This document shows, one piece after another, positions 1 to 11,000 of a stretch of DNA of 64,000 nucleotides; the stretch's first letter is position 1, and the number at the start of each line of letters is the position of its first letter. A model generated the notes under the pieces. That model was given only the letters and a program-made list of their open reading frames with translations. It made no database searches and was not told the origin of the DNA. The stretch is from Fistulifera solaris (taxonomy: Eukaryota; Bacillariophyta; Bacillariophyceae; Naviculales; Stauroneidaceae). The stretch spans positions 124,001 to 188,000 of the forward strand of contig AP026169.1 of NCBI GenBank assembly GCA_030295235.1, in the 5' to 3' direction. The position numbers and the translations under genes are program-made.

Positions 1-3000
1 CATGCAACACGGAAAGGTGGCCCGACGATATCCAGCAAAAATGCTTCGAAGAACGATGAATTGAGTGATACTCTGGATCTTGTGCATTTACTTCCACACA
101 AAAAAGAATCAATCCTGCACCAAATTAATGATGCTCATTCCGATTTTACTGGAGCACCCACCGAAATCATCCACAATAAGAACAATATTTTCCGTGATCT
201 CATTCAGCCAACGAGTCTCCCTGACGATACCAAAATGGGAGTTTCCGCGCATTCGGCTTCCACAATACCTGCCACGAAAGCCATTTTTCGTCCCCGCTCC
301 GACGGCGTGCTTTTACCCTCTTGGCAACGAAAGGAACTACTTACGTCATCGAGTTCATCGATACAGAAAAAATGTAGCACCGAGACACCCGATCCCGTCT
401 TTTGTTCCCATCCCGAATCATCACCATCGACAAAGGGAGGTTCGTTTGGGTCCGATTATGTTTCGACGGTTGCGTATCAGCAGAGTAAGGAGGACGAGTC
501 GGCTAGTAATCATTCCGTACTGACTGTGAACCGAAATGGGTCCGACGATGCTGTTGTAGTGAATTCCCTTGACAAGACAAAGAGAAATCTGACCGGAGAA
601 AGTGTTTTGGTGCCTATCAACGGCGCACGGGCAGGCTGGAAATGGCCATCGACTCGAGCGGATGATGACCGTGTTGAAGAGTTACCGAAAAAGGAGATAT
701 CGAGTGTATCATCATCGTATGACGGTCGGAGTCCATCGCTTATGATTCATAATAAACAGATGTATAATAGTAACAATCTCCAAGCGACAAAAAAGAAGGC
801 GGCAATAAGGACATGGAATGTGGATCGTGGCAGTGATATTCCGACTACGAACACGCTGTCATCTTTTTGAAGAAAGACTCTTCAGAAATACCCTTAGGGG
901 TCAAAAGTGTGCGAGCCAAGTTTGAAAATTGGACTAAAGCATTGCAGCATGAGATTGAAAACGACGATGGAGGTAGTGTCAAAAGCTTGAGAGAATTGTT
1001 CGAGAAGGGTATTGGTGCTCAGGAAGAAGACGATGACGACGACGACGATAGTGGAAGTGTTCGAAGTCTCAAAGAGAAATTTGAAAAGCCTCTCGGTCAG
1101 AGAGAAGTCAAAAGCGACGTGAAGAAGTTGGCTGCAATGTTTGAATCGAAACAGAAAAGCCGTGTGAATAAACGATTTGATTGTGAAAACGGTGCCGTCA
1201 AAAGGCGTATTCCAAGTTTGAAGAGCTGCACGCGAAAGCGAAGCGGGCCACGGCCCGGTCTTTCGAGAAAACAATGAAAACGTGCACGGAACAGTCTGTA
1301 GAAAACAACACTGATTTTGAGGATTGCCATCCGAAAGCGGAAATGAACGATCTTGAGGTGGAGATGCGTATTTGCCTCGTGTGTCGGTGGCAGATCGAGT
1401 CAAGGCATTTAGCAATTCAAATAGTGGAAAAGCCGTCATAAGTCGCGTTCCGGTAAACCGATTTGCTGCGACAAATTCATGCAATATAGAGAAGCCGAGA
1501 ACTACGCAGCAGGAACACAATAACCGCACTATTCACGAAAGGTTGGACCGCCAGCCACCGGCGGTGGATGATTCGAAAATTTTACACATATTGACAGATG
1601 TCCAATCCGGAGAGCACACTTTATTGATTCCGAAGGATAGCTTCGGTAAAACAAGTAGTCCGCGATCTCAGGAGCTTCCAGCTACCAGTTTCCCTATGCA
1701 GCAATCAGTAGCTCAATCGCGATCTTTCTGTGCCAATAGGGGCACTGGCGACATTTACTCACAAACCTTGGGCGCTTACACCAGCCCGTTGAAATTGGAA
1801 CCTAGCTTCAATTCTGCAACCTCTCCTTTGAAATCTACAGTTTTGATAACTCAACACGAACGCTCAAAGGCGCCTGTTTCTCAACACATTATTGTAAACG
1901 ACGAAATGAATGGAAACGAGGGTTCCGGTGGTTCTCAATTCGCGGGAAATCCCGCCAAAGAAACACCTACCACCAAATCTGATGCCAAACCTACGAACCG
2001 CGTTGCTCCAGGCCCCAATAAACGCACACTCGTGGATCCAGTGAAGTACACTAAACCTCTCTCCAGTGATCCGCTGCTTATGGTACGGCGAATGGTCAAA
2101 AGCAAAGGTTCGATTTTGCTTATGAATGCAGTGAAACAAAAGGCAGAGAACAGCAACAACGAGCGCGACGACTACCAGGATGCTGTCACAGTTGTTGCGC
2201 CTATTGCAGGATTGTCAAGCATAAAAGTTTCTTCCGTTGTGGCAAGTAGTGATGAGCGTACTGTGGACGCAGATGATCGAAGCGGAACATCAAAAGCAGA
2301 AAAGTCTGCATCGACCATCGGTATGTCGGAAATTTACACGCCCTTGCGCCAAAACGTGGAACGTATAAATCAGATTTCGCAAGATAGAGACAGTGGTATT
2401 ATTGTAGCTCGGCATGCAACCTCAACAAGTTATAGTTCTGGTTCCAGCATCGAAAGGAAAGTAGCACAAAACCATTTTGAGGCAAACGCCACAATACCTG
2501 CCATCTCTCCTTGTGCCTCTCCGAAGGTCCACATTTTTATCCGACTTCAGAAGACAGTAAGGATGATACTATTTGGGATTCAGGATGGGACTTAGAGCAA
2601 ATTGCGGCTTCTTTTCCAGACACCAATACCTCCGAAACGGATATCTTTGAGTTCGATACCGAATGGCAGGCATCGTCTTTGCGTGAAACAAGCAATCTTG
2701 AATGTGACAAATCACTTATCGACGAGACTCTGGTGAAAGAAAGCCCAAAGCAAATGTTGCAAGAATCGAAGTATGGCTTTCTTTGTACTTTAAAAATACA
2801 GAAGGAGCCAGATCGAGTTTCGATGAGAAAGGGTTTGCTTGACAAAGGCAAAGAACGCCAAGGTTGCTTGAGACAAGCGATGATCCCAGCGGTTCCATCT
2901 ACGACAGCCTGGGATTCTTCCGACCATAAGAAACATTTACCTGCATGGAAACGGCGTTTAGGAGGTTCGTCACCGGCAACACCATCTACACACACCATTG

Positions 3001-3257
3001 CGGATCGAACAAAGCCAGCCCAGTTGAGTGGTCTACCTCCTCGGGACAATGCAACATCAGACAAGTACAACAACTTGATGCGTCGACTGGCAAAGTTGAA
3101 GCAGACACGGAGAATGCGTGTGGCCTCGGCATATCCAGTAGCTCCTCGTTCTGCTACCATCAACTCCTGCGTTGATCTGGAGGATCTTTCCTCCAGCTCC
3201 TTTTCTTCCACTCATTTCGGAGGAAGTGCATTCATGGAAGCACTAGAAGTCGATTGA
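1..3257 (+). CDS. Unrecognised large protein, 5' partial, short FE-containing repeats
   Basis: The reading frame is already open at base 1, so the start codon lies upstream of the window. I do not recognise the protein. It is hydrophilic and Ser/Thr rich. Between about 900 and 1270 it carries a loose repeat of the form V-x-x-L-x-x-x-FE, for example VRAKFENW, VKSLRELFEKG, VRSLKEKFEK and VKKLAAMFE, interrupted by an Asp run. The C-terminal part (about 2540-3257) is acidic then basic, with WDSGWDLEQIAASFP as a likely conserved block. The coding frame changes near 830-900, 1165-1205, 1370 and 2505. The first can be read as a GT-AG intron (833-897, 65 nt, phase-compatible). The others are too close for a normal intron and look like single-base length errors. 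Stop at 3257. No function is assigned. Confidence 0.6.
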
Positions 3258-3333
3258 AAGGCATTCCTCCTCAACAACGATAATATAGAATACGCTGTAT
3301 AGAATACCATCGTTTGCAATAGACATTTCTAAA

Positions 3334-4104
3334 TCAAGGTAAGAATTCAGTATTTTTCTCAAATGCCCCCGGAATCGGGGGCTTCAACGGTGCATCCATT
3401 TTGGCAAATTCCCCTTCACACCGTTCCACCTCTTCCACGACGGTAAGTGTCACCCACAGAACTCGTAAACTTTGCAGGACCAAGGCTTTTTGCTGCGTGG
3501 CAAAAAACTGCGAGCACGTCTCCCACACTTCCTGTCCCTTCCATTCCGTAGACAATTGTCGACGCCGGATCAAGACGGGTGCTACCTTTCCAAAGGTTTG
3601 TTCTACTTCTGTTGGAAAAGAATGATTCAAATTCTTGTAATCGAGTGTTTGTAACGTGATATAGACAATTTGGATCCATTCATTGCGCAATTGTTCTTCT
3701 TCGGGCATCAAGGGTCGACCCGCGGCCGGCGTCGTTAGCGCGTTAATTTCTTGTATAAGTAAAGTCGGTGAGATGCCTTGAACATAGGCGGATTGGACGG
3801 CTGCAATCATCAATTTGAGGACATCCACATAGCCTTCCGCCAATTGTAGACAGGCGGGTACGAACGAAAGATCGACCAATTCGGCAATTTTGAATAAGGT
3901 CAATTCTTGATTGCGTTCACTGGCGTCGGGTGACAGGAAACGGGCTGTGCGCAATGATAAATGATGTTTTGACATAGATTGTTGTAAAATGAAAGGCCTT
4001 GTTGGTTGCGTGGAAGATAAAAGAGCGAATCCATGACAGGATCCTAGGAAAGGGAGAGTTATTAAACAGCCAATCGCGATAATTCTCGTGTTTTGTTTCT
4101 TCAT
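3334..4104 (-). CDS. Predicted plastid-targeted protein of unknown function
   Basis: Intact 256-residue frame starting with ATG at 4104. The N-terminus has a short basic stretch (MKKQNTR), a hydrophobic core (IIAIGCLITLPFLGS) and then CHGFALLSS. The Phe just after the likely cleavage point resembles the ASAFAP motif of diatom bipartite plastid signals, followed by a Ser/Thr/Gln-rich transit-like segment. The rest is mainly alpha-helical and soluble, with Leu-rich helices and no transmembrane segment near the C-terminus. I do not recognise the family. It is tail to head with the iron transporter downstream (344 bp gap) and convergent with the gene on its left. Plastid location is inferred from the leader only. 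Confidence 0.7.
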   Translation of the reverse strand: MKKQNTRIIAIGCLITLPFLGSCHGFALLSSTQPTRPFILQQSMSKHHLSLRTARFLSPDASERNQELTLFKIAELVDLSFVPACLQLAEGYVDVLKLMIAAVQSAYVQGISPTLLIQEINALTTPAAGRPLMPEEEQLRNEWIQIVYITLQTLDYKNLNHSFPTEVEQTFGKVAPVLIRRRQLSTEWKGQEVWETCSQFFATQQKALVLQSLRVLWVTLTVVEEVERCEGEFAKMDAPLKPPIPGAFEKNTEFLP

Positions 4105-4448
4105 TTTACGGGTTTCCCAACAATGTCTCTCTCTTGTTTTCTGTATTCAATTGTTGCACTAGATTGAAAGAGACGATTAGATGTAATGCTAAAGCAAGAT
4201 GATTTGGGATGCATTCCTTTATTGTAGTTTTATGCGTAATTTTTGCTGCGCTGGAGGTTCCATCCGTGAATGAATGGTGACAAGTCGCGAATAGAAGGAA
4301 TCATAGTTCCTGATACCAGGTACTTGTAGGGTTGATGAGCAAGCATACCTGGTGGCATAATAAGACATTTTATTGCCGGTTGTTATTTGCCACAACTATG
4401 AGAAATTCTATATGATGTAGGTCTCTAGCCATAAGAACGCGACTTTTG
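4105..4448. other. Intergenic spacer
   Basis: Lies between the start of the plastid-protein gene and the stop of the iron transporter, both on the minus strand. It holds the promoter of the former and the 3' region of the latter. No ORF, repeat or RNA gene was recognised. Confidence 0.5.
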
Positions 4449-5222
4449 CTAGAGCAGTAACCCCACCAAAGTACCGACCCCGTACGCAAAGCCACCTCCG
4501 CATCCCGCAATGATCAAATTTTCCACGGCCGCAGTAGCCGCATCCGTTCGAGTTGCCCACGTTTTGACACATCCGACGACTAGTAACGCCATAACGGTTA
4601 GTGCTGCTGCGGCGATCAGACCGATTTCGGGTCGATCACCACTCCAGAAAAAAGGGACGACCGAGGGTAACGACCCCGCCAAAAACAAGAGACACGACAT
4701 AACTCCCGCGCGTATCGGAGATCGTTCTTCCGAATCCAAAACACCAAATTCGAGTGCTTTCATAAGTTGCCACAGTGCCTGGGGATTGGCTCGATAATAC
4801 TGCTTCACTTGTCGTTTCAGAGCCTCATCTTGTAAACCGATCAGACCCACCAAATCGTCTATCTCGGCCAATTCCTCGTCCAATGCCTCATCAATATGCG
4901 TTTTCTCGAGTGCCAGTTCTCCCGCAATGACTTGGTTTTGGGATTTCGTGGCCACGTATTCACCGGCGCACATACTCACGGCTCCGGCCAAAGCACCGGC
5001 AATTGCCGTCAATAATATTTCTTTCGAGGACATGCCGCCTCCGGCCACACCGGCAACCAGCAAGAACGTGGAGACCAAGCCGTCATTGACGCCGAGGATC
5101 ATGTCTCTCCAATATTGCCGTGAGGCGCCCAAATGATCGATGCGGTGTCTCATAGTGGAATTGATCGAGTATTGTTGAATTAAAGCAATTGTTTCGTGTT
5201 TTTGAAAGGATGTGATATTCAT
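4449..5222 (-). CDS. VIT1-like: VIT1/CCC1-family iron/manganese transporter
   Basis: Intact 257-residue protein. It belongs to the vacuolar iron transporter family, which moves Fe2+ or Mn2+ from cytosol into the vacuole or another compartment. Signature features are the N-terminal IDHLGASRQYWRDM and LGVNDGLVSTFLLVAGV (first transmembrane helix), AGAVSMCAGEYVATKSQ (second helix and start of the metal-binding cytosolic region), a Glu/Asp-rich cytosolic hairpin (EELAEIDDLVGLIG), and three further C-terminal helices ending GGFAYGVGTLVGLLL. Length matches the family. The first ATG is at 5222. An internal Met at residue 24 (MRHRIDHLG), just before the conserved block, is an alternative start. In diatoms this family is linked to iron storage, but no iron-responsive site is recognisable here. 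Confidence 0.93.
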   Translation of the reverse strand: MNITSFQKHETIALIQQYSINSTMRHRIDHLGASRQYWRDMILGVNDGLVSTFLLVAGVAGGGMSSKEILLTAIAGALAGAVSMCAGEYVATKSQNQVIAGELALEKTHIDEALDEELAEIDDLVGLIGLQDEALKRQVKQYYRANPQALWQLMKALEFGVLDSEERSPIRAGVMSCLLFLAGSLPSVVPFFWSGDRPEIGLIAAAALTVMALLVVGCVKTWATRTDAATAAVENLIIAGCGGGFAYGVGTLVGLLL

Positions 5223-5930
5223 TTATGAAGTTTAACAGATTGGCTGTTTCGTTATTCACTTGAGTTTGGGAGAAAAGGGTGTCTACGTCAAATTGAAAGT
5301 ACAAGTACTCATCCTTTGAAGAAAAAGCGAACGCTGGAAAATCGCGGTTCGGTTTGTGTCCGTGAATGAACCGTCCGTGTCTCGCATATCGTTCTTCCAT
5401 CTCGTAGATGTCGTTAAATGGGAGCATGAAGATTCAATGACATCTCATCAACAAGATCTGCGGAAAGAAAGCGAATGGATTTCAAAGAAAAGCTTTTGCT
5501 GGCTTGGTGGATAAATGCCAATCAGTTTTGTGAGATGTTCATGATTGTTAGCATATTCGTTGAATCACGCTAGTACACAATTGCTTGAGTTGAGTTTCTT
5601 TTCTTAGGGACAAGAAAAAGCCAACGGTACTGAACACTGATACGGAAAATATCTCATGCTTTAAGTACCCGAATTCTAATCCCCATCCTCCTTCAAGTAT
5701 TTAAACGTGTCGTTATATTTTTATCAGAAGCATTTTTGTACTTAGGTGACAACTAAAAAGGCCAGAACATTCGTCTCATGTCTTGTGCAAAACTCCAACC
5801 AAGCTGCAAAAAAAAAAACACCCGATTGAAGGATGGTTTTTGTGATTCTTTCATTGCATCCACCTATAGATCCACTTCACGTGGGCCCACACAATCGTTG
5901 GCGGGCCCTTTTGCAGAGCTTGTGTAACTG
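5223..5930. promoter_or_regulatory. Divergent promoter region with CACGTG/GTGGGCCCAC palindrome
   Basis: This is a 0.7 kb head-to-head spacer between the iron transporter (minus) and the next gene (plus). At 5878-5890, about 40 bp before the plus-strand ATG, a CACGTG palindrome (G-box/E-box core) overlaps the 10-bp palindrome GTGGGCCCAC. A different-frame ORF of 114 codons (5083-5427, minus) overlaps the transporter start. It could be an upstream ORF or chance, and I do not call it a gene. Confidence 0.4.
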
Positions 5931-7385
5931 ATGAAGAAGAGGTACAGCATGAATCACCGAAATGCAACGACCAAGCTTCCCGAAGCTTCTTTGGTCCTAC
6001 CTCCACATCCTAACTTTTCAGCAAGTATCCCCCGAGGTGCTCCGTCGAAAAGTCGATCCAGAGAGTTCTCCCAAACTTGTTTTCCTTTGTTTCCACACCA
6101 GCATATTCAAGATAGACTACCGGCTGTTGTGTCAGACGATGGCGGAAATAAAACTCGGAGCAACCCAGTTCTCACCCAACCAAGTCAATCAAGAGCGTCG
6201 AAATCGTCTTTTGATTCTGGTTGCAGCAGGGAAAGAGAATTGTCTTGCGTGTCCTTTGCAAGTCGTGAGCCAGAAAACTCCTCTTTCTTGAAATATTTAT
6301 CTTCCATTCATTTCCGCCCACGAAATAGTGAACCAAAATATGCATCGCCTTCCCAGAAAGGCGCCGACCTTTCCGACCGGAACAGCCATCATCTTAGTGA
6401 TCAGCCAGTGAACAACGCAGCTCGAAAGAGCACTGAAGATGTAACCTTGCTTTCTTTCTTTGAAAATGAAGAGGATGATTCTGTCAAGGATCATGGCGCC
6501 GATGATGAAGAAAATGATAAAAGTCTCCTCCATCAAACCGCTGTGACCCGTAGAAGCAAGCATTTCAAGAAATTATTGGGAAAGTATTCCGAAAGCATTT
6601 CCTGTATCATTCCCAACTTTTCCTCGGTGACGCCTTCCACGAGTCCCTCGAGGGAACAGTGTCCTCTGGAAGAATACAAACCACACTTCCGTGACGATGA
6701 GGATGAAATTGAGGTATCATTTGTGCCGGAACCATCCGAGAAGACACTTCATGATTACACCATTTTACTTCAAGATCCCGCTTATCTTCACGCTCAACAA
6801 GCTGGATTCCTGTGGCAGTCATTGGTCGGTCAACACGTACGATTTCCTTATCATTGGTGGAATGGTCTTAGAGGCCCGCCGATGAGTCTAGAAGGCAACG
6901 TGTCAAATCCATGGTATCATGTTGGAAGTTGTGCCGTACGCAATCACAAGTCGCTGCAAAAAGTTGTACGGAATCGAGTTTCACCGGGCCGATTGCTTCT
7001 GCACGTTCTTGTTCGAGACGCTTTGAATGGTGACATTATATGTGACTTGGCGGTTGGGTGCTACCACCCCAACGCCCGCGGGATTCGAATGACACAGAAA
7101 GCCGATCCATCCAAAGAGACAATTCGCCACGTTTGGATGGCCTTTCGGAATCGTACGCGCTGGTCTGTCGCGGTAATCGAGGAGTGGATAAAATCCGAAG
7201 TACGGTGTCGTTCTCCCATTGGTAAATGTCCTATTACCAACGGCAACATCCTTGTCGTTTACGGGGAGAAGCCTCCCCTTGAAACGCTACTCCTCTCCGA
7301 AAATAGTTTGGCGGAACTGCATGGAAGAGCAAACAAGTCCTACCCTCTTCCGTTAATGCTTTGTGAATCATTCGTGTTCAACTAA
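5931..7385 (+). CDS. Conserved protein of unknown function (WWNGxRGPP block)
   Basis: Intact single-exon frame of 484 residues from ATG 5931. The first half is Ser/Pro/Arg rich and probably disordered, with an acidic EDEIEVSFV segment near residue 260. The second half, about residues 275-484, looks folded: LQDPAYLHAQQAGFLWQSL, then VGQHVRFPYHWWNGLRGPP, NPWYHVGSCAVRNH, LLLHVLVRD and CDLAVGCYHPNARG. The run of Trp/His/Pro residues is the kind of pattern seen in conserved diatom families, but I cannot name a Pfam domain. No signal peptide or membrane helix. Divergent from the iron transporter. Function unknown. Confidence 0.75.
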   Translation: MKKRYSMNHRNATTKLPEASLVLPPHPNFSASIPRGAPSKSRSREFSQTCFPLFPHQHIQDRLPAVVSDDGGNKTRSNPVLTQPSQSRASKSSFDSGCSRERELSCVSFASREPENSSFLKYLSSIHFRPRNSEPKYASPSQKGADLSDRNSHHLSDQPVNNAARKSTEDVTLLSFFENEEDDSVKDHGADDEENDKSLLHQTAVTRRSKHFKKLLGKYSESISCIIPNFSSVTPSTSPSREQCPLEEYKPHFRDDEDEIEVSFVPEPSEKTLHDYTILLQDPAYLHAQQAGFLWQSLVGQHVRFPYHWWNGLRGPPMSLEGNVSNPWYHVGSCAVRNHKSLQKVVRNRVSPGRLLLHVLVRDALNGDIICDLAVGCYHPNARGIRMTQKADPSKETIRHVWMAFRNRTRWSVAVIEEWIKSEVRCRSPIGKCPITNGNILVVYGEKPPLETLLLSENSLAELHGRANKSYPLPLMLCESFVFN

Positions 7386-8045
7386 GAACACCCTGTTGTA
7401 AGATAAGATTAGCATGAAGTTATTATGTTCGTTTGGCCGATCATTATGGTGGGGTCTGCTATCAAGCCATAGCTTTATGATGTACGCGCTTACTTTCGGT
7501 CATGAAATACTATTCGACATCGGCTCCTCTGCTTCTTCCCGCGAACGCGAAGGCAACGTGCTCATATCTCATCGCTCACCATTTTTTCAACATTCATTCA
7601 GTCATTCACCATCTCCCCAGTGACCATAGGCCTTGGATCGTGACGTAGCACCAATAACGGTTACCCCCTTTCAGCTACAGAACAACATACCGCTTTTTGT
7701 TACAGAAAGTGGCTGGTGGTAATATCGTACTCAGGGGTTATTTGAGCGTTGAACAATTCATAGTGTACTCAATACTGTGATTTGAACACCAAAATTCCCT
7801 CCGTGCGCGCGCAGCTTTTGTTTGCCAACATTTGCCGTTTGTTGAGGGAGAAATGCAAATCCACTTTGATCGATAATCCTGCCTTTTACCATTGGTCGTA
7901 TTCGCTGCCTTTCCCTTTGATTAAAACAAAAGTTTTTCTTGTGCAGAGAGATCTTTTGCGTAGCTGCTATTTTTGTCTGCAAAGTGCCGTTAGCCTCATT
8001 CTTTGTTAAAATCGTCAACATTTTGTTTCACAATCTATTTCGTTC
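7386..8045. other. Intergenic spacer
   Basis: A 0.66 kb gap between two plus-strand genes. It contains a 69-codon ORF (7414-7623, MKLLCSFGRS...) with a hydrophobic start, but its Ser/His/Phe-rich tail is not convincing, so it is not called. No repeat or RNA gene seen. Confidence 0.45.
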
Positions 8046-11000
8046 ATGATGAATCATCATCGCGTCGACGAAGGACATCGCTTTACCGTCACGGAAGCCC
8101 AATTACGATGGGCGCAATTTCATCACAAACAAAAAGCCCAACAGACACAACAAATGGTCGAACGACTCATGAAGACACCGTCGACGCCGGTGGAGGATGA
8201 TGATGATGATGAAATATCACAAGACGACGTCCCCATATCCCGAGGACGACGAGCCTTGTTGCGTGCTTCTGAGCTTGCGTATGAGCAACGGCGCCAACGC
8301 ATAGCGAAAGAAGGGTTTCAAAAACGGATATTTGAAGTTGCAGAAGGAGAAGAAGATGCTTTGGCGAATATTTTTGCGGAACATTGTGTCCTTCGCACGA
8401 AACGAAAAAAGACCGCGTCCTTCGACACAGTTTGATATGGCGTTTCGATCCCTTATGTTTTCGTTGGCGGCGGCGGCGCAACAGCAACGAGAACCCATTG
8501 AACTACCGACAAAAAAAATGGACGCGGCCGGCAGGTGTTTCGTCAGAACATTGGGGGACGGTTCCTTCGCAACGCCGAACGTCGGCTCAATTTGGACTGG
8601 AACCGATGGATCGGGGCGCTTCGTGGTTGATGCATCTTCCTGTTGCTCGTCGATCATCCCAGCATCCGTCGCACCAACAACGACACAGTGATTTTCATTC
8701 GAACGAAACGAAAGAAACCATCGAGCCAGGGCGACTGAGTGAACCCACGGTACTTCCGAGTTATCAGTCACAAAGAGTCCCCAATGCAGAGCAAGAGGAG
8801 AAACCAAGCAATGATTATGAAAATTTACCTATTCCGGAATCAAGTCTACCCAACGAGGCTCGGGGTTTCGTCCGGCAACTCGTCAAACAAATGGAGATTG
8901 CGGCGGACGAAGAACCACTTGTGACGGCGGATGGGAAACTCCACAAGCCGACGTTTGCCAAGTTAATTTTACGGTATCTGGGGCAGATACAAAGTAAAGA
9001 TGCACTAAAAAGTCCGGTTGTCATGGCTCGCACTCGTCGTGGGGCGGGGTCGATTGCGAAACGCCGGCAAGGTTCTACACCTTCCACAAGTGAATGTGAC
9101 TTTGTCCTGCCGTACAACATGTCCTCAGGCTTTGTGAAAAATTTTATTGCCCAAATAGAAGGAACTTCAGGCGACGAAGAGCTTTCGATTGCAACAAGGG
9201 AGGGAAAATTGGATGTTGAACTATTTGAACGAATGATTACTGGTTACTTGGCGCGGGCTGCGGATCAGACTCTTATGGAAGCCACGCAGCAGCAACACAC
9301 AACGCCGAAGAGGACTCCAGACCAAGCTGCGCTTCTCTCTCATACGTCCTCCTCGGATGTGTTCGAGCATATGCGCAATGAAACTGTCAAGAAGGATACA
9401 ACGGCTTCTGCGGTGTGGGAAAGTAAGAAAGCGATCTCTTCTATGGCAATGAATAGCGAAGAGACGGGAATCGCAATCACTACAAAGAACAATTTCAATA
9501 AGATAAAGGGGCAAATATATGCTGGTGAATCCATCGATGCGATAACAAATAACAGTGGAGATGATACTGACGAAGCAAAGGATTCTATAGAACCACAAGG
9601 GCTGATAACTCGCATGGCAGGATCCATGCCAGGTAGAGTCGGGGATTTTCTGAAGCGACTGCACGCAGTTGCCGATGATGATAGCACAAGCGAAAAGCGT
9701 GCATTAGCAGCTTTTCGAGAAGTACAACGTGAACGACAATCCCCTGATGACACTTTGTCACACTCTACTTTCCGCGTCATGCCGACAGGTTTTTTGAATG
9801 CTGTAAAAGGCTTTCAATGGAATCGGGAAGGAACTCAAGGTATGGGAGGCCAGGACCTTCAGAACCATTCGTTTGACGAGTCTTTGGCATCTTCCTTTAC
9901 GCGTGGTACAATTCATAGTGGAGTAGAGCTCCCTCGGGATTCTCTAAACGAAATCGAAAGAGAAATAAATGGACCTGCGGAAGGAATAAAAGTGAATCCA
10001 ACCTACCCTTTATCGATACCGATGGTAGCGAAGCCAGTTTTCCAATTCAGGAACGCATTCTTTCAAATCTTCTCCTTTCCCCCACGCTTTTAACGAAGCG
10101 ACACCAGCAAGCGATGCGCGCTATAGAAAGTCGTAACTGGGATCAAGTCAAATATTTGATAAATGCCAATCATTGGCTCGCCGAGATGTCGGACATCAAG
10201 TCTGGTCAGTATCTACTGCATGCTTTGGCTTATTATGGTACTGGAGAGGTGGAAGTCGACCCCGAGACAGAAGAAGTCGTTGCTATCCGATTTCCTCCGG
10301 CACCGGATCAAATAAATATCGATTTGGTGAGAATGCACGCATCTGCTGTGCACAAGTTTGACCATGATGGAAACTTGCCTCTGCATATGGCGGCTGCGTC
10401 TGGAAATTTGCCAATGATCAACATTCTTGGAGAACGCTTTCCAAGTGGAGCGTCAGTCAGAAACGAAGATGGAATGTTACCCCTGCATCTTGCAATTCTT
10501 GCGTGTGCAACTATGCCTGTTGCTTATCTCGACGAAGATTCGTCGGCGGCCGTTGAAATCATTCGTGCCGTAATCTCATATTTTCCTGCAGCTGTTGGGG
10601 TGATTGACAACGATGGGAATTTACCGATTCACACCGGTGCCAGTGTGCTCAGTGGAATCTTGGGAGCCGATATCATCTTTCTGCTTTTGGATGAAGCAGA
10701 CAAACAACTCGTTGATCCTCGAGGTATTCGCTTTCGAAATAAAATTGTGCTATTGAGCAGCGGCGACGAAAACGACGTTGAGGACTTAGAATCGACATAT
10801 TCCTCGCCGTTTTGCGAGGATGATCTCCAGTGCACATTGGTGAAGAATAACCGGGGTGAAAACCCTTTGGCGGCGGCAATCAAAGCAAAGGCGGGATGGG
10901 AGGTAATCGAAGCCATCGCTTGTAGTCGGGGCGGTCACGAAGCTTCACTGGAGTGTGATTCTGACAAAAACAACGCACTACATCTCTTAGCAAGCGCTTT

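Noticed and set aside
8167-8807. Minus-strand ORFs opposite the start of the ankyrin gene
   Set aside because: Overlap the coding strand and show His/Ser bias typical of antisense shadows.
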